DNA of 21,371 nt from an uncultured Bacilli bacterium (lineage in GTDB: Bacteria; Bacillota_I; Bacilli_A; RF39; UBA660), in NCBI GenBank assembly GCA_944329505.1, contig CALVIJ010000006.1, positions 1 through 21,371 on the forward strand, read 5' to 3'. Both the position numbers and the translations under genes were made by a program. Below are positions 8,461-15,733 of the stretch, piece by piece (position 1 is the stretch's first letter; every line of letters begins with the position of its first letter). The notes under the pieces are model-generated. The model worked only from the letters and a program-made list of their open reading frames with translations, was not told the origin of the DNA and ran no database searches.

Positions 8461-8934
8461 ATGAAAAAATTATTTGGAACAACATTAATAACTTTGGTTT
8501 TGGATCAACTTATTAAGATTGGACTTTTATTTTTTATGAGTTATGGTGAATCTATTACAGTAATAAATGGTTTTTTCAATATTACTTTGATTGGAAATAC
8601 AGGTGCGGCTTTTAGCATATTAAGTTCTAATACTGTATTATTAATATTAATTTCTATTGTTGTTTTAAATGTATTATATTTCTTTTTTATAAAAGAAAAG
8701 AAATTAGACAATTTTGAACAAATTTCATACGGTTTATTAATCGGTGGAATTATGGGAAATTTAATCGATAGAGTGTTGCACATGCAGGTAATTGATTATT
8801 TAGATTTTACTTTCTTTGGCTATAATTTTCCTGTATTTAATTTAGCTGATATAGCAATTGTTGTTTCGATGATTTTAATTGCTATTCAGATTATAAAAGG
8901 TGATAAAAATGAAGTATCAAGTAAATCAAAATGA
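8461..8934 (+). CDS. lspA: Lipoprotein signal peptidase (signal peptidase II)
   Basis: A membrane aspartic protease that removes the signal peptide of prolipoproteins after diacylglyceryl modification of the lipobox cysteine. The 157-residue protein has four hydrophobic segments (about 5-27, 57-77, 88-104, 125-144). The catalytic pair is Asp112 (in QVIDYLDF) and Asp130 (in FNLADIAI). The signature strings GNTGAAFS and GNLIDRV are also present. The ribosome binding site is weak (GGTGAT close to the ATG). It is first in an operon: the pseudouridine synthase gene begins 26 nt before this gene ends. lspA next to an RluD-type gene is a common Bacillota arrangement. Confidence 0.96.
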   Translation: MKKLFGTTLITLVLDQLIKIGLLFFMSYGESITVINGFFNITLIGNTGAAFSILSSNTVLLILISIVVLNVLYFFFIKEKKLDNFEQISYGLLIGGIMGNLIDRVLHMQVIDYLDFTFFGYNFPVFNLADIAIVVSMILIAIQIIKGDKNEVSSKSK

Positions 8935-9784
8935 TATAAGGTTAGATAATTTTTTAGCAGAGGTTTTGGAAGTGAGTCGTAGTCAGGTGACTAAAATGAT
9001 TAAAGCTAAAGAAGTTTTAGTGAATGCCAAACTTGTAAAACCGGGGTTTATGCTTAAAGAAGATGATGTTATAACAGTTAATCATGTAGAAGATGATGGC
9101 GTTAAACCTGAAAAGATGGATTTAGATATTGTCTATGAAGATGAAGATGTTATAGTGGTTAATAAAGCAAATGGAGTAGTAGTGCATCCGGGTGCTGGAA
9201 ATCATAGCGGAACTTTAGTGAATGGTCTTTTATATCATACTAAATTAAGTGATATAAATGGTGAAGTTAGACCAGGCATTGTTCATAGGATTGATGCTTA
9301 TACGACAGGTTTACTTATGATAGCTAAAAACAATAAAGCTCACGAGATTTTAGCAGAAGAATTAGCTTTAAAAAAGACTTATAGAAAGTATGTGGCTTTA
9401 GTTTGGGGAGTTATAGAAAGTGATACTGGTGAGATAGATGCTCCAATAGGTAGAAGTAAAAATGACCGTAAGAAAATGGCTATTAGAGCTGATGGTAAAG
9501 AAGCTGTCACACATTTTAAAGTTTTAAAAAGATATGAAAAAGTTACTTTGGTTGAGTTGAAATTGGAAACTGGAAGAACTCATCAGATTAGAGTACATAT
9601 GAATTATATTGGGCATCCAGTAGTTAATGATCCTGTTTATGGTAATAGAAAGTTATTTGATGATACTGGTCAGTGTCTGCACGCTAAGGAACTTGGTTTC
9701 GTTCATCCTACAACAGGTGAGTATATGCAGTTTGATAGTGAACTTCCAGAGTGTTTTACAAATATTTTAAAGAATTTTGAGTAG
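8909..9784 (+). CDS. RluD-type large-subunit 23S rRNA pseudouridine synthase
   Basis: Isomerises specific uridines, probably in 23S rRNA, to pseudouridine. The 291-residue protein has an N-terminal S4 RNA-binding domain (about 10-60, 'RLDNFLAEVLEVSRSQV') and a RluA-family catalytic domain. The catalytic Asp129 lies in HRIDAYTTG, a slightly divergent form of the usual HRLDxxTSG. The 'RTHQIRVHM' motif is intact. An in-frame GTG at 8900 overlaps the ribosome binding site AAAGGTGAT; ATG 8909 is 6 nt downstream of it and is the likely start. The gene overlaps lspA by 26 nt in a different frame and is followed 8 nt later by the rhomboid gene. Exact target uridines cannot be read from the sequence, so no rluD symbol is given. 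Confidence 0.92.
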   Translation: MKYQVNQNDIRLDNFLAEVLEVSRSQVTKMIKAKEVLVNAKLVKPGFMLKEDDVITVNHVEDDGVKPEKMDLDIVYEDEDVIVVNKANGVVVHPGAGNHSGTLVNGLLYHTKLSDINGEVRPGIVHRIDAYTTGLLMIAKNNKAHEILAEELALKKTYRKYVALVWGVIESDTGEIDAPIGRSKNDRKKMAIRADGKEAVTHFKVLKRYEKVTLVELKLETGRTHQIRVHMNYIGHPVVNDPVYGNRKLFDDTGQCLHAKELGFVHPTTGEYMQFDSELPECFTNILKNFE

Positions 9785-9792
9785 GTGATAAT

Positions 9793-10935
9793 ATGAATGA
9801 GATAGTAATTGATAAAAAAGAAGAACTTGTTATGAAATTACTTCATTATTTTATTACGGAAAGAGGATATAATCCAGTAATAATTAGAGGAGTAAAGGAT
9901 GAAATATGGCTTGAAAATCTAGAAGATGATTATAAAATCATTAGAATTGTTTCTGGTTATATTCATAATAATGAACAATTTAAATTTGACATTTATAAAA
10001 CTAAAAGTTTAATGAAAACAATTAAGAAAAAAACATTATCTTTTAAGATTAATGCTTTAAGTATATTTGTTAATTTAGGAGATAATGTTGATATTTCGGA
10101 GTTTGAAGATACGCCGAATATTAAGTTTGCTAATATTAGGGATGCTGATGATTTAAATAAATATCGCTTTGTTATCGATGCATTTCCTGATATTACAAAA
10201 GATATTGATTTTAAAGAAAAAGGTTTAGAGTTATTTATGAAAATAACGAGTGATATTAATAAGAAAAATGAGGGAGATGCTAAAATGAACGAAGATGTCT
10301 TTAGTCCTAAAAAGCCGGTTATAACATATGCTTTGATAGCTATTAATGTTTTAGTATTTATTTTAAGTTTATTTAATGATAGTATTATTCAAATGTTTGC
10401 CGTAAATAGATTCTTTATTGCGGATTTGGGTCAATATTATAGACTATTTACAGGTATATTCTTACATGCTAATTTATTACATTTACTCTTTAACATGTAT
10501 GCTTTGTATGTGATTGGTATGCAACTAGAAAGTTTTCTCGGTAAAGGAAAGTATTTAGCTGTTTATTTGCTTTCCGGTTTAGGTGGCTCAATGCTTTCTA
10601 TATTCTTTAGTAATGGATATAGTGTTGGGGCATCTGGAGCAATATTTGGTTTAATGGGGGCATTACTTTACTTTGGATATCATTACCGTGTTTATTTGGA
10701 TAGTGTGGTTAAATCTCAGATCATTCCGCTTATTGTTCTCAACTTATTAATTGGATTTACTTCTACTGGTATTGATAACTGGGCTCATATTGGTGGCTTA
10801 GTTGGTGGCATTCTAGCAACTATGGCGGTTGGAGTTAAATATAAATCAACTAAGTTTGAGATGATTAATGGGGCAATCATGTATTTGATATTTATTGGAT
10901 TTTTAGGATATATGGTATTTGTCCGTGGTATTTAA
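9793..10935 (+). CDS. Rhomboid family intramembrane serine protease
   Basis: Cleaves transmembrane segments of membrane proteins. The 380-residue protein has a soluble N-terminal domain (1-172) and a six- or seven-segment rhomboid core (about 175-376). Key residues are present: HANLLHLLFN (His225, His230, Asn234), the nucleophile Ser281 in VGASGAIFG, and His332 in NWAHIGG. The N-terminal extension recalls the cytosolic domain of B. subtilis YqgP (GluP), but there is no C-terminal TPR region. The ribosome binding site AGGTGAT overlaps the stop codon of the preceding gene, so expression is coupled to lspA and the pseudouridine synthase. Substrates are unknown; in B. subtilis, YqgP works in membrane protein quality control. 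Confidence 0.93.
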   Translation: MNEIVIDKKEELVMKLLHYFITERGYNPVIIRGVKDEIWLENLEDDYKIIRIVSGYIHNNEQFKFDIYKTKSLMKTIKKKTLSFKINALSIFVNLGDNVDISEFEDTPNIKFANIRDADDLNKYRFVIDAFPDITKDIDFKEKGLELFMKITSDINKKNEGDAKMNEDVFSPKKPVITYALIAINVLVFILSLFNDSIIQMFAVNRFFIADLGQYYRLFTGIFLHANLLHLLFNMYALYVIGMQLESFLGKGKYLAVYLLSGLGGSMLSIFFSNGYSVGASGAIFGLMGALLYFGYHYRVYLDSVVKSQIIPLIVLNLLIGFTSTGIDNWAHIGGLVGGILATMAVGVKYKSTKFEMINGAIMYLIFIGFLGYMVFVRGI

Positions 10936-10937
10936 AA

Positions 10938-10960
10938 AAACAAGCGATTAGTGCTTGTTT
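10938..10960. terminator. Bidirectional terminator, rhomboid operon and phosphatidyltransferase gene
   Basis: AAACAAGC (10938-10945) pairs with GCTTGTTT (10953-10960) around a 7-nt loop, with T residues after it and A residues before it. The stop codon of the minus-strand gene (10948-10950) is in the loop. The rhomboid stop codon (10933-10935) is 2 nt before the stem. Confidence 0.85.
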
Positions 10961-11775
10961 CTTTTTGTATATGTTTTAGGTTTTTCATTAGTCTTTTCTT
11001 CGGTTTTTTCTTGGCTATCTAATTCATAGACCATAGCTTGATGGTTTTCTTTTGATAATATAAATTTTGGGGTAATTTCATTTTCATTTGTTTTTTCTTT
11101 TTCTTTGCTTTTACTTAGTTCGTTTTCTATATCATGATGATTTACATTTGTTTTATCAATTTGATTTTTTTCTATTTGTTTTTTATATTCATCAAAATAT
11201 TGTTTAATGTTTATTCCTTGAAGAGGAATTGTACCGATACTTAGTGCGGTGCTTATGGTAAGTAGCGTTTCATTAGTAATACCGGCTATGTTTAGATCTT
11301 GAATGGCAAGGGCTAGATAACCTAGAATAAGGGCAATAGATAGTGGCCAAATTTTTACTTTACCAAGTAAGTTACTTTTAGGTGAACCACCACTAGCTAA
11401 TAATTTACCATTTATAAGGGCAATGCCTCCTTCTAGAACACCATTGATAGCAAAAATTGGGAGAATTGGTAATATACCGATTATTAGTATGATTGAAAAT
11501 ATTTTATCGGAAACAGCATCTAGCATAGCTCCTTCTTTAGTTTCTTCTTTGGCAATAACTCTTGCAGTTAGTCCATCTAAAAAATCGGAAATAGCTAGAA
11601 ATGTTACATTACCAAATAGTAGTGGGAGTGGAGCTCCTGTATAGGCCATGATAGGTATACTAATGCCGCCAATAACTCTTGAGAAAGATAACCAGTTAGG
11701 AATTAAAGATAATTTGTTATCTGGTTTAAATAAGCCTTTACAAAAGTTTTTTGCAGTATTTTTGATTGTGTCCAT
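10948..11775 (-). CDS. CDP-alcohol phosphatidyltransferase with charged C-terminal tail
   Basis: A membrane enzyme that transfers a phosphatidyl group from CDP-diacylglycerol to an alcohol, making phospholipid. The family motif is complete: SDFLDGLTAR followed by GAMLDAVSD, giving Asp64, Asp67, Gly68, Ala71, Arg72, Gly82, Asp86 and Asp90. Membrane segments lie roughly at 34-64, 92-124 and 143-186. The alcohol (glycerol phosphate, phosphatidylglycerol or other) cannot be told from the motif. Residues 192-275 form a hydrophilic Lys/Glu/Asn-rich tail that is unusual for the family, whose core is about 180-200 residues. The start follows AGGGGGAT. It is monocistronic, converging on the rhomboid operon and divergent from the glucosaminidase. 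Confidence 0.87.
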   Translation of the reverse strand: MDTIKNTAKNFCKGLFKPDNKLSLIPNWLSFSRVIGGISIPIMAYTGAPLPLLFGNVTFLAISDFLDGLTARVIAKEETKEGAMLDAVSDKIFSIILIIGILPILPIFAINGVLEGGIALINGKLLASGGSPKSNLLGKVKIWPLSIALILGYLALAIQDLNIAGITNETLLTISTALSIGTIPLQGINIKQYFDEYKKQIEKNQIDKTNVNHHDIENELSKSKEKEKTNENEITPKFILSKENHQAMVYELDSQEKTEEKTNEKPKTYTKRNKH

Positions 11776-11798
11776 AGAATCCCCCTAACAATTTATAT

Positions 11799-11804
11799 AT
11801 TGTA
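11799..11804 (-). promoter_or_regulatory. Extended -10 of the phosphatidyltransferase gene
   Basis: The minus strand reads TGATACAAT, a TGn extended -10 about 13 nt upstream of the AGGGGGAT ribosome binding site. A weak TTTACT lies 17 nt further upstream as a possible -35. Confidence 0.6.
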
Positions 11805-11896
11805 TCACAACTTCGGTTATAAGTAAATTGTTTTGAATATGTCAAATAATGTCTAATCTTGGAAGGGTAGCCATATACTTTCATCTTAATATTTGT

Positions 11897-11902
11897 TATA
11901 AT
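11897..11902 (+). promoter_or_regulatory. Extended -10 of the glucosaminidase gene
   Basis: TTTGTTATAAT ends at 11902 and includes TG at 11894-11895, a perfect extended -10, 15 nt before AGGAGGTT. The -35 is not convincing. Confidence 0.65.
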
Positions 11903-11932
11903 TATATTAGAATAATTAGGAGGTTGCGCAGT

Positions 11933-14900
11933 ATGAAAAAAGGTTTTAAAATATTACTTATTATATTGTTTTTAATGGTTAATTTTATGCCTTTTTATAA
12001 GGCTGAAGCAGCATCTTCATATACAGTGGAGATGGTTTCAAATCAAACGGGTAATAAAGTTGTTGGAACATATAGTAGTTATAGTGCGGCTTTGAGTGCG
12101 ATGAATGCGCAAAATTCGACTGCTAGTAGTGTAGCAACAATTTATAGAGATGGAGTACCTGTCGATAGTAAGTATGCAATATTTAAGTTTAAACCTGGTA
12201 AGACATATAATTTATACACATCAGCAACAGGTGGAGCATATACTTATGTTCACGGCTCATATGGTACTGATGCGGCTTTACTTGGATATAGCGATAATGG
12301 TAGAGTTAAAATAATGATTAGTGGTTATACAGGCTGGACAGAAATCAATAATGGCGTAGTTACTCCTATTTCGCTTATGGGAATTAATGGTAATATGATT
12401 AATGTTCCAGGGGGACTGGGCATTAGAATTAGAAAAACGCCTTCTTTAAAGGGCAGTGTTATTACTCAAGTTGCTACTTCAACTAATTTTACTTATACGG
12501 AAACTAAACAAGCTGATGGTTATACGTGGTATAAGATAAGTTATAATGGCAGTGATGCATGGATTGCGAAGACGGATAGTGTTACTGTTTTAACGGGAAG
12601 TACTGGGCTTGGAACTTATTACAATCACTATGGACCAACTGGAAATTTAATTCATCATTTTACTTATTACAATGGCTCAGGTTATGGTGATACTTTTACT
12701 AATTTAGGTACTGCACCTTCCTATTTAACTAAAGATGTTAGATATTATAGTTTTGATGGTAATTATTTTTATTCGAGTGTAACGGCAATGCTTGATGATT
12801 ATAGGAGTGGAACTTATAGTCATAGTGTAAATGCTAGCAGCCCACATTATTCTTATTATGTATATTTACCTAGTCATTCAGTAACTGGATATACAGCAGA
12901 AGATTTAGATAATATCATTGCTAGTAAAGGTTATACGGCTTCTACTTCTAAAATGTATGGAACTGGTAAGTATTTTAAAGAGGCGGAAGCAACTTATGGA
13001 CAAAATGCTTTAATGATGTTTGGTACAGCAATGAATGAAAGTGCAAACGGCACTAGTAAAATTGCCATGGATAAAAACAATCTATTTGGTTATGGTGCTT
13101 CTGATAGCAATCCATATGATGGGGCTTACTCTTATAATAGCCCGAGAGATTCGATTATGGATTATGCTAAAAGAACTGGTTCAAATTATTCACTTGTAAC
13201 AGGAGCTTATTACTATGGTGGACACTATGGTAATAAATCAAGCGGTAGGAATGTTAAATATGCTTCTGATCCTTATTGGGGTGAAAAACAAGCTAGTAAT
13301 TCATTCTTAAATGATTTAGATTACGGAGGTAAAGACTTTAATTCTAGTACAATTGGTGTCACTAGTAAAGATTATGCTAATGTATGGGTGTTTGATAGGC
13401 CTGAAGGAACAGCTGATACTCATATTTATAGTTTAAAAAATCCAAATAGCAATGCTTCTGTGTATGATGTTTCGGTTAATGTTGTTGACAAAGTAGTAGG
13501 AACTGATGGAATTGAATATTATAAGGTTTATACCGATTTACCGACGAGTGAAAATCAGCTTTATGGATATATATTTGCTAATGAACTTAATGTTACTAAT
13601 AATCAACCTGTAATTACAGCTTCAGATAAAACTATTAAAGAAGGAGAAGACTTTAATCCGTTAGAAGGGGTTAGTGCTAGCGATGAAGAAAACGGTAATT
13701 TAACGAATAAGATTACTTATGAAAGTGATGTTAATCCTGATCAAGAGGGAACCTATCATGTTACTTATACGGTTGTCGATAATAGTAATTTCCATGCAAG
13801 TAAAACAATTACTGTTAAGGTTATTTCGGCAGAGCTTCCTATAATTACTGCTGAAGATAAAGAGGTTAAACAGTTCGAAGAGTTTGATTATATGGATGGT
13901 GTAAAAGCAACAGCTTATGATGGTACTGATTTAACTGGTGATGTAACTTATGAGGAAACTGTTAATACTGATGTAGCGGATACTTATGAGGTTACTTATA
14001 AAGTTAAAGATGCGAAAGGTAAGGAAGCTAGTAAGACGATTACTGTTACGGTTATTCCTGATGAAAAACCGGTAATTAATGCTTCTGATAAAGAAATATA
14101 TTTAAATAGTGATTTTGATCCATTAGAAGGAGTTACAGCTAGTGATGAGGAAGATGGACCAATTAAAGATATCGAGTATGATAGTGAAGTTAAAACTGAC
14201 GAAGTTGGTGATTATAAAGTAACTTATACAGTAAAAGATAGTCATGGCCAAGTAACAACTAAAACAATTACAGTAAAAGTTATCGTAAATCAGCTTCCAG
14301 TTATAAATGCTTCTGATAAAACAATTTATTTAAATAGTGAATTCGATCCGTTAGCTGGAGTTACAGCTAGTGATAAAGAAGACGGACCTATTTCTAAGAT
14401 TGATGTTGATTTGAATGAAGTTAAAACTAATCAACTTGGAAAGTATAAAGTAACTTATTCAGTAACTGATTCATATGGTCAAACAGTTAAGAAAACGATT
14501 ACAGTTACAGTAAGTGAGAAAGTATTAGAAGAAAAAGATGGAAGATTTGATTTGGATTACTTTAAATATATTGATAATAAATTATCTATTAAAGGATTTT
14601 CTACTATTGATGGAATTGATAACAATTTAAATACTAATATTTCTTATAAGTTAAAGTTTGTAAATTTAGATACTAATAAAGTATTTGAACAAGATTTGCA
14701 AAGGGTCGTTGATTCAAAAGATATTCCATATGAAGTTCCTTCTAGTGATGGGAAAAAGTATACTTATGCTTGGTTTGAAGGTAGTATTGATTTATCATCT
14801 ATAGATGCTGGTAACTATAATATGTATGTTGTTGCTTCAAACGATGATTATTATTCTGAAAATTTAGTTAATAATCAAATTTTTTCTGAACAAGTGGCCT

Positions 14901-15466
14901 CAGCACATGATGCTTCTGGCAAATATATAATTACTAGGAATGATTATTTTGCCAATGGTAAACCTTTACAATTATTGGTTAGAGATAAAAAATTAGCAGA
15001 TAAAACGGCTGATTCAACAACTAATCAGTATGGTCAGTTAGATGATATGTATTTTGATGAAAATGGATTACTTTATTTAAATGGGAATTCATTTAGTTAT
15101 GGTTCTAATTTATCTAGTTCATCTTCTGTTAAAAGGAAAATTATTTTTGAAAACATTGATACTTTAGAACAATATTCCTTTGATTTAAATTCTATTATTA
15201 ATGGACCATATGAAGTGAAATTGCCAGTTTCTGATGGTTTTAGTAAAGATAGGGCTTGGTTTGAGAAAAAAATAGATTTAAGTGCTTTGCCAAAAGGTAA
15301 ATATGTTATTTATATTAATACTATTTCTAATATTTCTGATATAAGCGAATTAAATGATCAAGCCTTTTATGGATTTGATAGTGTTAAAGGAACCTTTGAA
15401 TCTAAAACATATTCATTTATATTAAATGAAAAAGAAAGATATAGATTAGAATTAATAATTTCTTAG
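11933..15466 (+). CDS. Secreted multi-domain glucosaminidase (GH73 type)
   Basis: A secreted wall hydrolase predicted to cut the glycan between GlcNAc and MurNAc. The 1177-residue protein has a signal peptide (1-26, AEA cleavage site), an N-terminal domain I cannot place (28-150), an SH3-like domain (about 155-222, 'GIRIRKTPS'), and a GH73-type catalytic domain (about 320-467). Glu369 in MNESANGTS and the string NNLFGYGA match the catalytic Glu and the conserved loop. A second SH3-like region (about 475-556), four DUF5011-type Ig domains (559-861) and a duplicated C-terminal module (about 871-1177) follow. An in-frame ATG at 11849 was rejected because it lies upstream of the promoter; ATG 11933 has AGGAGGTT 9 nt before it and starts the signal peptide. 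No sorting signal is seen, so it is probably held by its SH3 or Ig domains. Confidence 0.9.
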   Translation: MKKGFKILLIILFLMVNFMPFYKAEAASSYTVEMVSNQTGNKVVGTYSSYSAALSAMNAQNSTASSVATIYRDGVPVDSKYAIFKFKPGKTYNLYTSATGGAYTYVHGSYGTDAALLGYSDNGRVKIMISGYTGWTEINNGVVTPISLMGINGNMINVPGGLGIRIRKTPSLKGSVITQVATSTNFTYTETKQADGYTWYKISYNGSDAWIAKTDSVTVLTGSTGLGTYYNHYGPTGNLIHHFTYYNGSGYGDTFTNLGTAPSYLTKDVRYYSFDGNYFYSSVTAMLDDYRSGTYSHSVNASSPHYSYYVYLPSHSVTGYTAEDLDNIIASKGYTASTSKMYGTGKYFKEAEATYGQNALMMFGTAMNESANGTSKIAMDKNNLFGYGASDSNPYDGAYSYNSPRDSIMDYAKRTGSNYSLVTGAYYYGGHYGNKSSGRNVKYASDPYWGEKQASNSFLNDLDYGGKDFNSSTIGVTSKDYANVWVFDRPEGTADTHIYSLKNPNSNASVYDVSVNVVDKVVGTDGIEYYKVYTDLPTSENQLYGYIFANELNVTNNQPVITASDKTIKEGEDFNPLEGVSASDEENGNLTNKITYESDVNPDQEGTYHVTYTVVDNSNFHASKTITVKVISAELPIITAEDKEVKQFEEFDYMDGVKATAYDGTDLTGDVTYEETVNTDVADTYEVTYKVKDAKGKEASKTITVTVIPDEKPVINASDKEIYLNSDFDPLEGVTASDEEDGPIKDIEYDSEVKTDEVGDYKVTYTVKDSHGQVTTKTITVKVIVNQLPVINASDKTIYLNSEFDPLAGVTASDKEDGPISKIDVDLNEVKTNQLGKYKVTYSVTDSYGQTVKKTITVTVSEKVLEEKDGRFDLDYFKYIDNKLSIKGFSTIDGIDNNLNTNISYKLKFVNLDTNKVFEQDLQRVVDSKDIPYEVPSSDGKKYTYAWFEGSIDLSSIDAGNYNMYVVASNDDYYSENLVNNQIFSEQVASAHDASGKYIITRNDYFANGKPLQLLVRDKKLADKTADSTTNQYGQLDDMYFDENGLLYLNGNSFSYGSNLSSSSSVKRKIIFENIDTLEQYSFDLNSIINGPYEVKLPVSDGFSKDRAWFEKKIDLSALPKGKYVIYINTISNISDISELNDQAFYGFDSVKGTFESKTYSFILNEKERYRLELIIS
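13607..14513 (+). repeat. Four tandem DUF5011-type Ig-like domains
   Basis: Units start at 13607, 13838, 14069 and 14297 and are 77, 77, 76 and about 73 residues long. Each runs P-V-I-x-A-S-D-K, then a 'PLEGVTASD' block (degenerate in unit 2), then 'Y-x-V-T-Y-x-V-x-D' and 'K-T-I-T-V-x-V'. Units 3 and 4 are the most alike in protein and DNA ('AGTGATAAAGAAGA'-type blocks recur), consistent with a recent duplication. Such domains are usually spacers or wall-binding stalks. Confidence 0.85.
14542..15463 (+). repeat. Duplicated C-terminal module of the glucosaminidase
   Basis: Two related copies cover residues about 871-1014 and 1034-1177. Both share a start like 'LDYFKYIDNKLSIKG' / 'LDDMYFDENGLLYLNG', then 'LKFVNLDT' / 'IIFENIDT', then 'AWFEGSIDLSSIDAGNY' / 'AWFEKKIDLSALPKGKY'. 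The predicted fold is beta-rich. I do not recognise the family; substrate or wall binding is a guess from its position. Confidence 0.7.
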
Positions 15467-15479
15467 TCTATATCTTTTT
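15435..15479 (+). terminator. Terminator overlapping the 3' end of the glucosaminidase gene
   Basis: An 11-bp perfect stem (15435-15445 with 15467-15477) is followed by T residues. The upstream arm lies within the coding sequence and the stop codon (15464-15466) is in the 21-nt loop. Confidence 0.75.
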
Positions 15480-15733
15480 ATTTGATGTTTTTATTATTTT
15501 TATAAATTTTTTTATAAGTTTAAAGTATGACATAAAAAAATTATATTATGTAACATGTTATTAATAAGATTTTATAGTGAGATAGACAAGTAAATACTTG
15601 AAGAATATTTAAAAAAGTATATTAATGGAATTTTAAAAGATGATTTCGGTATAATATCAAAATCATCTTTTTGAGTCAATTACTTTTTAGTAATGTTTGA
15701 CAATTAATATATTTTTAAAATTTTAATATAAAA
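15480..15733. other. Very AT-rich intergenic region
   Basis: About 250 nt separate the convergent glucosaminidase and PASTA genes. It holds no credible ORF. It contains the hairpin at 15635-15671, a small 6-bp hairpin at 15679-15694 and a palindrome of TATAAAAT over 15727-15743 touching the PASTA stop codon. Nothing else is recognisable. Confidence 0.6.
15635..15673. terminator. Strong hairpin, probable terminator of the PASTA gene
   Basis: A perfect 12-bp stem (15635-15646 with 15660-15671) with a 13-nt loop has a T run on the plus side and ends in a TTTT arm on the minus side. It lies 61 nt beyond the PASTA stop codon on the minus strand, so it most likely terminates that gene. It could also end read-through or a small RNA from the plus side. 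Confidence 0.7.

Noticed and set aside
8900..8908. GTG start for the pseudouridine synthase
   Set aside because: The GTG is part of the AGGTGAT ribosome binding site for ATG 8909.
11849..11932. Earlier ATG for the glucosaminidase
   Set aside because: It precedes the TATAAT at 11897-11902 and would put 28 charged residues before a normal signal peptide.
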